From Rossellomorea sp. BNER (GTDB lineage Bacteria; Bacillota; Bacilli; Bacillales; Bacillaceae_B): a stretch of 64,000 nt of DNA. The notes beneath the pieces are model-generated. The model ran no database searches. It saw only the letters and a program-made list of their open reading frames with translations, and had not been told where the DNA came from. Numbering within the stretch: the stretch's first letter is position 1; every line of letters starts with the position of its first letter. The stretch covers positions 424,526 to 488,525 of the forward strand of contig JANAVG010000001.1 of the NCBI GenBank assembly GCA_024213275.1, in the 5' to 3' direction. Shown here one piece after another: positions 35,043-43,267 of the stretch. Made by a program: the position numbers and the translations under genes.

Positions 35043-35082
35043 AAGAAAAGAAGCCCCTGATGAACACGGGGCTTCTTTTCTT
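35043..35082. terminator. Strong bidirectional terminator
   Basis: AAGAAAAGAAGCCCC and GGGGCTTCTTTTCTT are a perfect 15-bp inverted repeat downstream of the symporter gene. Confidence 0.9.
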
Positions 35083-35097
35083 AACAAAGGACATTTT

Positions 35098-36552
35098 CTA
35101 TGAAACCTTTTCTCGTTTCTTATAATCGTCACTTTCCCAATAATCCGCATTCTTAATGCCTAGTTTTGTAGGATCGAATACTGGGTCTAGTCCTTGTTTC
35201 CTCTGTGCCTCATAATCTTTTAATGCTCGTAACGCTGGTTTAGATAAGATTACAATGGCGATTAAATTAAGCCATACCATGATTCCCAGTCCAATATCTC
35301 CTAATGCCCATGCTAGGCTCGCTGTTTTAACACAACCATAGAAGACTGTTCCAAGCAATACCACTTTAAGAATAAACATTGGTATTTTACTATTTCTATT
35401 ACGAACAAGATAAGCAATATTTGTTTCTGCCATATAGTAATACGCCATGATCGTTGTAAATGCGAAGAAGAACAACGCGATACCAACGAAGCCTGCACCA
35501 AAACCAGGTAATATACTTTCAATCGCTGCCTGAGTATATTCCGGTCCTGCTGCTACCCCTTGAAGATTATTAATAATAAACGAGCCATCTGGCGCTTGCG
35601 TATTATACATCCCTGTGAAGAGAATCATAAACGCTGTAGCTGAACAAACAAAAAGTGTATCGATATATACGGAAAATGCTTGAACAAGACCCTGTTTTGC
35701 CGGGTGAGAGACTTCTGCCGCCGCTGCTGCATGGGCTCCTGTTCCTTGTCCCGCTTCATTAGAGTAGATCCCTCTCTTAACTCCCCAAGAAATGGCCATA
35801 CCTATGATTCCACCAAATGCAGAATCAAAGCCAAAAGCACTTCGGAAGATTAAGGATAGGACTTCAGGAAGTTCTCCAATATTCACTGCAATAATAATTA
35901 ATGACATAAGGATATATGCTATAGCCATAAACGGAACGACATATTGTGCAACTGACGCAATACGCTTTACTCCGCCAAAGATTATGATTGCTAATAAAAT
36001 AACAATAACTGTAGCCGTAATATAAGTATTAAGTCCAAAAGCATTCTCAAGACCAATAGCAATGGAGTTAGACTGAATTCCAGGCATTAGTAAACTCATA
36101 GCTAACAATGTTGCAATAGAAAAAATTATTCCATACCATTTCCAGCCTATTCCTTTTTCAATATAGTAAGCTGGACCCCCGCGAAATTCCCCATCCTTTT
36201 TTTCTTTGTAAATCTGAGCAAGTGTCGATTCAACAAATGCACTTCCTGCTCCAATAAACGCAATCGCCCACATCCAGAAAACCGCTCCCGGTCCTCCGAA
36301 AGCAATCGCAGTTGCAGTACCCGCAATATTACCTGTCCCTACACGTCCAGATAAAGAAAGTGCTAAAGCCTGGAACGAAGAAACTCCGGCAGCAGAGCTT
36401 TTCCCCTCAAACATAAGTCTTACCATTTCTTTAATATGTCTCACCTGTAAAAAACGAGTCATAAAAGAGAAAAACAAACCTACCCCAATACAAAAAATAA
36501 TCATTGGTGTACTCCACAAGATTTCAACAATCTTACCAACAAAATCAGCCAA
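35098..36552 (-). CDS. alsT: Alanine/glycine:cation symporter (AGCS family, AlsT-like)
   Basis: 484-aa membrane protein with about 11 helices. AGCS signatures are visible: GRVGTGNIAGTATAIAFGGP, GGPAYYIEKG and RGIYSNEAGQGTGAHAAAAA. Relatives import alanine, glycine or glutamine with Na+ or H+. The TTG at 36552 follows AAGGGGG. A sigma-A promoter and a perfect cre site lie upstream, so CcpA control linked to carbon status is likely. The symbol alsT is by similarity; a YrbD-type paralog cannot be excluded. Confidence 0.9.
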   Translation of the reverse strand: MADFVGKIVEILWSTPMIIFCIGVGLFFSFMTRFLQVRHIKEMVRLMFEGKSSAAGVSSFQALALSLSGRVGTGNIAGTATAIAFGGPGAVFWMWAIAFIGAGSAFVESTLAQIYKEKKDGEFRGGPAYYIEKGIGWKWYGIIFSIATLLAMSLLMPGIQSNSIAIGLENAFGLNTYITATVIVILLAIIIFGGVKRIASVAQYVVPFMAIAYILMSLIIIAVNIGELPEVLSLIFRSAFGFDSAFGGIIGMAISWGVKRGIYSNEAGQGTGAHAAAAAEVSHPAKQGLVQAFSVYIDTLFVCSATAFMILFTGMYNTQAPDGSFIINNLQGVAAGPEYTQAAIESILPGFGAGFVGIALFFFAFTTIMAYYYMAETNIAYLVRNRNSKIPMFILKVVLLGTVFYGCVKTASLAWALGDIGLGIMVWLNLIAIVILSKPALRALKDYEAQRKQGLDPVFDPTKLGIKNADYWESDDYKKREKVS

Positions 36553-36597
36553 ACAAATTCCCCCTTTGTAAATTCTGAATTTTGTTTCTATTTTGTT

Positions 36598-36650
36598 ATT
36601 ATAAGAGAATTATTTCCCGAAGACAATCCCTTTATTTGAAAACGCTTTCA
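36598..36650 (-). promoter_or_regulatory. alsT promoter with upstream cre (CcpA) site
   Basis: TATAAT (36598-36603), a 17-base spacer and TTGTCT (36621-36626) on the minus strand. TGAAAACGCTTTCA at 36637-36650 is a perfect cre palindrome centred about 50 bases upstream of the expected start, a position associated with CcpA activation in genes such as ackA. The rest of the gap up to 37034 (36651-36981) shows no gene. Confidence 0.8.
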
Positions 36651-36981
36651 TATTTTCCTCTAAAAGCTTGGTAGGAGCCTATGTTCAACACTTTAATAAT
36701 ATTCTAAAAAAATTCCTTCATTAATATATGATGTTTATACAGTAGGAGAAAAAATTAAAAACTAGATGTATCTTTTTTACTTTCATACAAGGGAAACTTT
36801 ATTCCATAAGGGTCTGCTACCATAATACTTTTGTCTGAATAGTATTTTGTGATGGTTTGCTTTCACAAAATCTATTTATAAAACAACATACTTTTTAGAA
36901 AAGAGCCAAAATTTATTAGCACTATATAAATTCATCAAACAGAGTCATTTCCTTTAAGAGATAAAAACTTCGAACACAAAG

Positions 36982-37015
36982 AAAAAAGCTTGGAACCATT
37001 GCCAGGTATCCAAGC
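36982..37015 (-). terminator. Terminator of the YdbM-like gene
   Basis: GCTTGGA/TCCAAGC stem followed by T6 on the minus strand. Confidence 0.85.
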
Positions 37016-37034
37016 CCTTTAAAAACATTATTTC

Positions 37035-38204
37035 CTATTTATCCCTTAAAGCATTTGCAGACAACATAGAGATCACAGAATCATCCATCGGCGGGTTGTG
37101 TAATCCTGCTCGAACATCACGATAATATCGCTGCATAGGATTTGAGCGAAATAGACTTCGTGCTCCAACAAGGCGCATTGCAATATCCACAACATTAAAT
37201 GCGCTATTCGTTGCCACATGTTTGACAGCCGCTAATTCTGCACCCATTTCTGCCCTATTCTCTGGTTCTCTCGCCCATTTTTCTGCAACTGAATATAGGA
37301 GCTGGCGTGCCTTGAATAATTCAAGCTCTATCTCCCCAATTTTCCGCTGCACCTCAGGCACATCTTTAATGGGTCCTGGCAGACTATTAGGTTGATATTC
37401 TTTCGCAAATTGAATCACATAGTTTCTTGCTGCTATGGCCACCCCCAAATAACAAGCAGGAATATGAAGCAACCAGCCCTTTGGGGACAAACCCCTTACA
37501 GCTATCGAATCCCTTTCCACCAATGCATCCTCATCTAGCATAACTTCATCTAGAACAAGGTCATCACTACCTGTTCCCTGCATAGAAATAGTATCCCAGG
37601 TCTCTTCAATCCTGACCCCTTCAAGACGATGATCCACTAGAAACCACCCTTTTTCTTCAGTGTTATTCAATGTTGCAGACACCACAGAATAATCTAATGC
37701 TTTAGCCATTGAGGTAAACGTTTTCCGACCAGATAAACTCCATTTACCCTCTGAAAAAATCGCCTTTGTTTGAGGTAGTCCACCCCTTGTCGGGCTACCT
37801 GTTGCAGGCTCTGTTGCCGCTCGGTTTATTAGTGCATTTTCCTCTACTACCTGTTCACAAAGCGATTTAAACGTTTTCTCCCCCCACGGTCTGTTTTCTC
37901 CTAACTCCATAAAGCTTCCTAAATGCCAGCCAATTGATAAAGCGGTTGATGCATCCCCTTGAGCTAACCGTTCTTGAATTAAGACGAATTCATATAGTGA
38001 TATTTCTTCGCCACCAAATTCTTTCGGGACTGTTAATCGAGGGTAAGCAGTATCTTTGAGATCTTGAAAATTTCCCATTGGAAATAGTCGATCTCTGTCA
38101 TGTTGTTCTGCTCTTTCAGCAAATGTATCAGCAAGATCACTAGCTAAATCAAGAAGCTCTTTATGCTTTTTTGTTTTAATAAAGGGTTTATATAAATCAC
38201 TCAT
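37035..38204 (-). CDS. Acyl-CoA dehydrogenase family protein (YdbM-like)
   Basis: 389-aa flavoprotein of the acyl-CoA dehydrogenase fold. FAD/substrate segments include AATEPATGSPTRGG, SGRKTFTSM and the C-terminal VGARSLFRSNPMQRYYRDV. The last motif, with R-N-P and no YEGT-type catalytic Glu, is typical of the YdbM/DszC/SfnC branch, which includes monooxygenase-like members. A simple beta-oxidation role is therefore not assured. Monocistronic, RBS AGGGATG. Confidence 0.8.
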   Translation of the reverse strand: MSDLYKPFIKTKKHKELLDLASDLADTFAERAEQHDRDRLFPMGNFQDLKDTAYPRLTVPKEFGGEEISLYEFVLIQERLAQGDASTALSIGWHLGSFMELGENRPWGEKTFKSLCEQVVEENALINRAATEPATGSPTRGGLPQTKAIFSEGKWSLSGRKTFTSMAKALDYSVVSATLNNTEEKGWFLVDHRLEGVRIEETWDTISMQGTGSDDLVLDEVMLDEDALVERDSIAVRGLSPKGWLLHIPACYLGVAIAARNYVIQFAKEYQPNSLPGPIKDVPEVQRKIGEIELELFKARQLLYSVAEKWAREPENRAEMGAELAAVKHVATNSAFNVVDIAMRLVGARSLFRSNPMQRYYRDVRAGLHNPPMDDSVISMLSANALRDK

Positions 38205-38498
38205 CGAAATTATTCATCCCTTTCTGGATGAGGATGTAATTCTTCTTTATATCTTAATGATAATGAAAGTTAATGAGGAACTCAAAGGAATTGCTTTAAA
38301 GGATATAGGATTAGTTGGTTTTTTGAATAATTGATTATAAAGAGAAGATTTCAGGATTAAGATTCCCCTTAAAATATGTCTCTTTATCAGTTCCCACATA
38401 GTTGATCTGTATTAATCATTTGTAAAATTAATAATAATCACACATCTACTCCTACCTATTTTATAATAAAATTAATCCCTTATGAAAGGAAAATGAAC

Positions 38499-39440
38499 GT
38501 GAAAGCACAGCCCCCTCTCATACCAACCAAAAAGAAGAAAAGCAAATTCCCTATTTTAGCAATATTTTTATTTCTAATGGCAGTACCTTTTACCATCGCC
38601 ACCAGTTGGAAGGGAAAAAAAATAGAAGAAAAACCATTTTTCAAAAACGAGCGTCCCCTGGTCATCGCACACCAAGGTGGTGAATTACTTGCTCCATCAA
38701 ACACAATGACTGCTTTTAAAAAAGCAGCAGAATTGGATGTAGATGTTTTAGAAACAGACATTCATATTACTAAGGATGGACATTTAGTGACTATTCATGA
38801 CCCCACAGTAGATCGAACAACTAACGGAACAGGTTTTGTAGCCGACCTTTCCCTTAAAGAGGTTCAACAGCTTGATGCAGGCTATCACTTCAAGGATTTA
38901 CAAGGAAATTATTCTTATCGGGGGAAAGGTGTTCGGATTCCAACGGTCGAGGAGCTATTTCAGCAATTTCCAAATATGCGAATCGAAATCGAGATCAAAG
39001 ATGACAATCCTTCAGAACGTCTGAATGAAATCAGTAAAAAACTTTGGGAATTAATAAAAAAGTACAATAAAGAAGATCAAGTCTTAGTCGCTTCATTTAA
39101 TCAAGAAATCATTGAACTTTTTAAGTTTTATTCCAATGGGGAAACGGCCGTTGCTTCAGGCAAACAGGAAGTAACTAAATTTGTTCTATTACAAAAGCTT
39201 TTTCTTCTCGGTTTCTACCGTCCACAAGCAGATGTTCATCAAATTCCTACTCAGGAAAGTATCTTTGACTTAGGTAAAGAAAGCCTCATCAAAGGGGCAC
39301 ATAAACACGGTGTCAATGTTCATTACTGGACAATTGATGATAAAGAGACAATGAGGCAGCTTCTCGATGCAGGGGCAGATGGAATTTTAACGAATAGACC
39401 TGATCTGCTTTTAGAGGTTTTAAATGAAACAGGGTATTGA
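38499..39440 (+). CDS. Glycerophosphodiester phosphodiesterase, membrane-anchored
   Basis: 313-aa GDPD-domain protein with one N-terminal membrane helix (about 17-36) after a lysine-rich stretch. TIM-barrel motifs: [14 protein letters not shown] (catalytic His), [25 protein letters not shown] (split metal/His site) and IEIEIK, ending HYWTIDD and [11 protein letters not shown]. It hydrolyses glycerophosphodiesters at the membrane. HQGG replaces the usual HRGG arginine. The GTG at 38499 lies 8 bases after AAAGGA; an ATG at 38493 is only 2 bases away. From 38205 to 38492 only an AT-rich leader is seen. Confidence 0.87.
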   Translation: MKAQPPLIPTKKKKSKFPILAIFLFLMAVPFTIATSWKGKKIEEKPFFKNERPLVIAHQGGELLAPSNTMTAFKKAAELDVDVLETDIHITKDGHLVTIHDPTVDRTTNGTGFVADLSLKEVQQLDAGYHFKDLQGNYSYRGKGVRIPTVEELFQQFPNMRIEIEIKDDNPSERLNEISKKLWELIKKYNKEDQVLVASFNQEIIELFKFYSNGETAVASGKQEVTKFVLLQKLFLLGFYRPQADVHQIPTQESIFDLGKESLIKGAHKHGVNVHYWTIDDKETMRQLLDAGADGILTNRPDLLLEVLNETGY

Positions 39441-39473
39441 GAAAGTAATCAGTTGTTATTTTAAAAGAAATGG

Positions 39474-39516
39474 GCCGTCTGATAGTCAATTTTTACTATC
39501 AGACGGCTATTTTTTA
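39474..39516 (+). terminator. Rho-independent terminator of the GDPD gene
   Basis: GCCGTCTGATAGT/ACTATCAGACGGC 13-bp perfect stem followed by TATTTTTT. Confidence 0.93.
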
Positions 39517-39560
39517 TATTAGAACTATAGGAGAATCTTCGTAATCCCTGTCTATAATAT

Positions 39561-39682
39561 GGAAATGCACAACTTTTTAATTTTATGCACGAAAACGACT
39601 TGCAAATGCACAAGAATCTAATTTTGTGCTCGAAAATGACTAGGAAATGCACGAGATTTTAAATTTACGCACATTTTAATTT
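39561..39682. repeat. Phrase array of TGCACGAAAA units
   Basis: AATGCACAAC, TATGCACGAAAACGACTTG, AATGCACAAG, TGTGCTCGAAAATGACTAG, AATGCACGAG and TACGCACAT follow one another every 18-25 bases. The reverse complement (TTTTCGTGCAT) resembles the array at 47.1 kb. Confidence 0.65.
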
Positions 39683-39719
39683 GTAGGTGAACGATTTTAA
39701 AAGAATCACCAAAAAACCA

Positions 39720-39802
39720 AGGTGCCAGGAACCACAACTTCAAACAAAAAACCTTCTGTTTCTAGACAACAAAGTGGTCAGGCATCCTATCGGGACAGCC
39801 TT
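39720..39802. repeat. Truncated family A hairpin repeat
   Basis: It keeps GGTGCCAGGAACCACAACTTC and the right end CGGGACAGCC but lacks the left GGGCTGTCC end. Its right end runs into the 3' end of the GNAT gene. Confidence 0.7.
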
Positions 39803-40347
39803 ATATTATTATTTGAAAATTCAGATTGCAATAGACGATAAACATTCACATCATGGTGCTTGTCATATGAAAAATAATAGTCTTTTAATGTCCCTTCTTT
39901 ATGAAATCCTATTTTTTCTAAAATTCGATTGGAAGCTTCATTATCTAAATAGACAAATGCGCCAATTCGATTTAATGAGATTTCGTCAAAACCATACTGA
40001 ATAACCTTAGAAATCGCTTCAAACATATATCCTTTTCTCCAATGGCGTGGGTTAAGGTCATAGCCGAGTTCCGCTTTTTTATGCATTCTACTCCAATTAT
40101 TAAAACCTATTGTCCCTATGAGTTCTTGATGATCTTTTAATTGAACTCCCCAGCGAACCGCTTGCTTTTTTTCATATCCTGAAGCCATCCCTTTCACGAT
40201 GTACTCCATTTGTTCTAAAGTAGTTAACGGGTTCATTCCATAGAATTGCATAGCTTTGTCAGAAGAAAAATATTCAAACAATGCTGGTGCATCTTGTTCC
40301 GTTATCTCTCTTAAAATCAGATGATCTGTTCGTAGTTCTTGTAACAT
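39787..40347 (-). CDS. GNAT acetyltransferase, RimJ/RimL-like
   Basis: 186-aa RimJ/RimL-type acetyltransferase: LRTDHLILREITEQDAPALF start, acetyl-CoA motif NPRHWRKGYMFEA, then NEASNRILEKIGF. It may acetylate ribosomal protein N-termini or a small amine. RBS AAGGGGGG. The last codons (IRLSR and the TAG stop) are contributed by the right end of a family A repeat, so the native C-terminus seems to have been replaced by repeat insertion. Confidence 0.85.
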   Translation of the reverse strand: MLQELRTDHLILREITEQDAPALFEYFSSDKAMQFYGMNPLTTLEQMEYIVKGMASGYEKKQAVRWGVQLKDHQELIGTIGFNNWSRMHKKAELGYDLNPRHWRKGYMFEAISKVIQYGFDEISLNRIGAFVYLDNEASNRILEKIGFHKEGTLKDYYFSYDKHHDVNVYRLLQSEFSNNNIRLSR

Positions 40348-40367
40348 GAAACCCCCCCTAATAATAG

Positions 40368-40396
40368 TTGACAGTAGCCCAATCTCAGTATATAAT
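40368..40396 (+). promoter_or_regulatory. Perfect consensus sigma-A promoter
   Basis: TTGACA (40368-40373), exactly 17 bases, then TATAAT (40391-40396). No ORF with an RBS follows; the transcript is the predicted ncRNA. It diverges from the GNAT gene. Confidence 0.85.
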
Positions 40397-40402
40397 AATG
40401 TT

Positions 40403-40684
40403 TTAACTTAAAAAATATCACACGTGAAATATATAGATAATAATTGCATTTCTATAAATGCATTTGATTTTAGACTTATTCACACTGGATCGGCTTCGGA
40501 GCCGTAAGGATGTAAGAGAGGTAGGGCTTACGTCGTTTAGGTTATTCAAACGACCCTCAAATGGAAGTGCCCGCGGCTGTATTATCAATTCATATAAACA
40601 TGAACCTTTCACTTGTGATGTTGCAAGTTACTATAAAGATATCTTTACTAAAAAGCGAACTAGCGGATTCTAGTTCGCTTTTTC
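40403..40684 (+). ncRNA. Predicted structured non-coding RNA, about 280 nt
   Basis: It lies between a perfect sigma-A promoter and a strong terminator. No reading frame has an RBS; a 71-codon frame inside starts without one. Visible helices: TGCATTT/AAATGCA (40445-40464), CGGCT-TCGG-AGCCG (near 40491-40504), GTCGTTT/AAACGAC inside a GAGG/CCTC helix, and the terminator. A downstream CGGCT could compete for the AGCCG arm. I compared it from memory with 6S, SRP, tmRNA, RNase P, T-box and common riboswitch cores and found no match. With no gene in the same direction for over 2.5 kb, it looks trans-acting rather than a riboswitch. Confidence 0.6.
40651..40684 (+). terminator. Terminator of the predicted ncRNA
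   Basis: AAAAGCGAACTAG/CTAGTTCGCTTTT 13-bp perfect stem with a 6-base loop and T tail. Confidence 0.9.
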
Positions 40685-40734
40685 TATGTCTAAAATTAAT
40701 TCGACAATAATTAATATATTCCTCTTTCTTTAGA

Positions 40735-40894
40735 AAAGTGGAAGCGCCTTGAATAAAGGGTGAAAGGCTAAGTACGCCTCGTCCTGTGGCAACGCCTTTC
40801 TGACCCACGACCCTTAGGCCTCCGCCAAGCATTAGGCTAGATCCCAAGGAAGAGAGTGCTTTTTCCTTCTTTGGGAGCTAGGCGCTGGAGCTGA
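40735..40894. repeat. Long imperfect palindrome, family B, second copy
   Basis: Begins GTGGAAGCGCCTT and ends AGGCGCTGGAGCT. Internal arms are AAGGAAGAGAG and CTTCTTTGGG, plus AAAGGGT with ACCCTTAGGCC. Same ends as 25821-25940 but a diverged interior. Confidence 0.75.
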
Positions 40895-40950
40895 CACTGA
40901 TATACCTTTCTGTCTGTAAACAACACTTGAAATTTTTTTCTGCCAAGCCT

Positions 40951-41538
40951 TCATTTTGAGCGAAAGGGATTATCCGCAATCCAAAACCTCCAAGGATACT
41001 CTTTTGCTTCGCCAGAATTTTCAATCCCTACTCTTTTTCCTGAAGAAATAGAATCAGGTGTATACCCCTTCGCTATAAACAACGGGGGTTCATAAAAATT
41101 CCGTCCATAATCTTCTTTACTTATTCCAAGTGCTTTCGTTAATTTACCTGGTCCACTCGTTAAATTTGTCTCCTTCATCATTCCCCTTCTTTTATACATA
41201 AGCTCAATTCCTTCAAAGGGTTCAACAGCTCTGATTAATATCGCCTCTGGCTTTTCTAATTCTCCACTTACCACATTGACTAAACAATGAGTATGCATGA
41301 CATATGTATAGACATGGCCAGCTTCAAAAAACATGACTTCTGTTCGTTTTGTTCTTCTGTTATTATAGCTATGTGCCGCGCGGTCTAGCGGTCCCATATA
41401 GGCTTCCGTTTCAACAATATACCCTGAGGCGACTCCCTCTTCTGTATCCTTCACTAACAGGCAACCGAGAAGATCTGCTGCAAGATCAAGAGTTGGCCTT
41501 TGAAAAAATTCTCTTTTTACGACTTCATAACCATTCAA
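40951..41538 (-). CDS. DNA-3-methyladenine glycosylase (AAG/MPG family)
   Basis: 195-aa base-excision glycosylase of the AAG family. Motifs: ADLLGCLLV, the catalytic region YIVETEAYMGPLDRAAHS, FEAGHVYTYVMHTHCLVNVV, ILIRAVEP and TSGPGKLTKALGI. It removes 3-alkylated purines, hypoxanthine and similar bases. The TTG at 41538 lies 8 bases after GGAGG; an ATG five codons upstream overlaps this RBS. Monocistronic. Confidence 0.92.
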   Translation of the reverse strand: MNGYEVVKREFFQRPTLDLAADLLGCLLVKDTEEGVASGYIVETEAYMGPLDRAAHSYNNRRTKRTEVMFFEAGHVYTYVMHTHCLVNVVSGELEKPEAILIRAVEPFEGIELMYKRRGMMKETNLTSGPGKLTKALGISKEDYGRNFYEPPLFIAKGYTPDSISSGKRVGIENSGEAKEYPWRFWIADNPFRSK

Positions 41539-41582
41539 AATTATACCCTCCATTAAATGATTCCATCTAATACTCCGGTTTT

Positions 41583-41727
41583 AAAAAAGGTTGGTCTTCA
41601 CTGCGGGTGCGATACTCCTGCAGGAGCAGCGAGACAGGTGAGCCTAAGCAGGAGCAAGGCGACGAGGATGCTCACCGCCCGCCCTGCGGAAAGCGAGCAT
41701 CCTTTCGCTGCAACCAGCCCTTTTTCA
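41583..41727. repeat. GC-rich palindromic repeat, family C
   Basis: AAAAAAGGTTGGT and ACCAGCCCTTTTTC form the outer arms. Inside lie CTCCTGCAGGAG, GATGCTCACC and GAGCATCC. The GC content is far above its surroundings. Bacillus genomes carry many relatives with the CTCCTGCRGGAGCAGCGRGACAGG core. Confidence 0.8.
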
Positions 41728-41771
41728 AATAACAACAATGTTACGGAAACATCCTAAAAGAAAGACAAAAC

Positions 41772-41884
41772 TGCCCCAAAATATTGCGTCAGGATTCCCA
41801 ATTTCACCATTTAGAAGGAGTCCTTAAAACTGTTTCTAAATTAGGCAAACAATGCGTTCCAATCCCTTTGGAAGCAGTCCCCTT
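41772..41884. repeat. Degenerate family A hairpin repeat
   Basis: ACTGCCCCA and GGAAGCAGTCCCC are diverged ends. CGTCAGGATTCC and GGAATGCGTTCCAATCCC-like arms surround TTTAGAAGGAGTCC. It lies at the 3' side of the hydrolase gene. Confidence 0.5.
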
Positions 41885-41888
41885 TTAA

Positions 41889-42692
41889 TTATAAAGAAGA
41901 AATAAACTCCACTACCACTTTATTGAATTTATCACTTTCTTCTAAGAATGGACAATGACAGCTGTTTTCAAAAATAACAAGCTCTGAATTTTTCAGATTT
42001 TCTTTTAGATACTCCCCGGCAGCCAATGGAATCAGCTTCTCCTCACGACCGAAACAAAGAAGTGTGGGAACGTTAAATTTGCTAAGGTGATCACGATAAT
42101 CAACAACTGATTGATCAAAGAGGATAGCACTAGCAACCGATTCAGGTAGCTTTGTGACTTCATCCATCATCCAATTCATTTGCCCTTTAGGGACATCAGC
42201 TTTAAACATAAGGGGAAGGAAGCCTTGAAGGAATCCAACCCGATTTTCTTGAATTTCTCTCATAATACCGGTGAGTGCAGGGAAGTCAAATGCTCCCATA
42301 GGAAAATCCGCCCATTTGAAATCAGAGGCTAACTCATCAACAATAACAGTTCCTCGTACATTGTTTTCCCCAAATTGAGAAAGGTATTCCCACGCAACAA
42401 AAGCCCCCATGGACCATCCGACAAGAACAACCTCCCTTAGCCCTAACCTTTCGATAAAAGCATGCAAGTCCCTAGCATATTGTGAAATGGTATGCCCGAA
42501 TTCAACTTTTGAAGAGTCCCCATGACTACGGAAATCCAGGGTAATCGCACGGTGGTTTTTACAAAAATAGCGGGGCTGCTCTTGAAAGAATTGACCGCTC
42601 ATCCACACTCCATGAAGAAAGATCACCGGTGTTCCACTTCCACATTCCTCATAGTAAAGGTTTACATTTTCCTCCACTTTAAAATATGGCAT
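41889..42692 (-). CDS. Alpha/beta hydrolase
   Basis: 267-aa alpha/beta-hydrolase fold enzyme: oxyanion HGVW after VIFLHG, nucleophile elbow LVGWSMGAF with Ser, acid in the LLCFGREEKLIP region, and a C-terminal His in NSCHCPFLEES. No signal peptide. It resembles small esterases or haloperoxidase-like hydrolases; the substrate is unknown. The start was placed at 42692 because AGAGGGAGGTAG lies 5-16 bases upstream; a longer frame lacks an RBS. Confidence 0.85.
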   Translation of the reverse strand: MPYFKVEENVNLYYEECGSGTPVIFLHGVWMSGQFFQEQPRYFCKNHRAITLDFRSHGDSSKVEFGHTISQYARDLHAFIERLGLREVVLVGWSMGAFVAWEYLSQFGENNVRGTVIVDELASDFKWADFPMGAFDFPALTGIMREIQENRVGFLQGFLPLMFKADVPKGQMNWMMDEVTKLPESVASAILFDQSVVDYRDHLSKFNVPTLLCFGREEKLIPLAAGEYLKENLKNSELVIFENSCHCPFLEESDKFNKVVVEFISSL

Positions 42693-42889
42693 TTTACTAC
42701 CTCCCTCTGATTGATATAACCGACAATATGAAGAGCTATAGCTTTTCAAAATTATTTAGACTAATCCCCAGGGAGTTTTTTGTGCTAATTCAAAATAACA
42801 GCCATTTCAGATCGCCAGTCAATGGGTATATTGTCTTTTAGCCAGTTTTCTTCGAGATGAATAAACGTTCCTTTTTGTTTTAGATTTCA

Positions 42890-43080
42890 TTCGATCCTTT
42901 GAGGGCCTCATTTCTGTTTTCACTCTTTTTCAGGACCTCATTCGACCCTTGTAAGGTCCTCATTTCTGCTTTTGCATTTTCCAGGAAGGAACTCACATAC
43001 AATCATTTTAGAAACCTCATTTCATTTTATGCTCTGTTTCAGAGTTCATCCGCCATTTTTGAATACCTCATTTCAGAAAA
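42890..43080. repeat. Phrase array of AGGNCCTCATTTC units
   Basis: CTTTGAGGGCCTCATTTCTG, CAGGACCTCATTCGACCC, AAGGTCCTCATTTCTG, GAAACCTCATTTCA and ATACCTCATTTCAG recur every 25-40 bases. The reverse strand of 62.23-62.45 kb contains the same words, so the two arrays are one family in opposite orientation. Confidence 0.65.
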
Positions 43081-43267
43081 AATTAAAAACCTAGGAAAAA
43101 GACTTTATTGTCCCCACTACCTTCCGGAAAGACTCAACTTAGGTGAATCCTACCGAATAGACCTAATTCTAAAGAACCAACTTTGTTCATTTACATTTTT
43201 TTAACCCTATCGTCTTGATTCTTGTTGTACTCTTAAAGTGATTCTATACATAGGGAGGAAAATACAG

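Noticed and set aside
40458..40673. 71-codon frame inside the predicted ncRNA
   Set aside because: No ribosome binding site before its ATG, and it runs through strong hairpins; the non-coding explanation fits promoter and terminator better.
40403..40684. Riboswitch or T-box
   Set aside because: No recognisable core (no T-box GGTGG bulge, no SAM, lysine, FMN or cobalamin motifs) and no gene in the same direction directly downstream.
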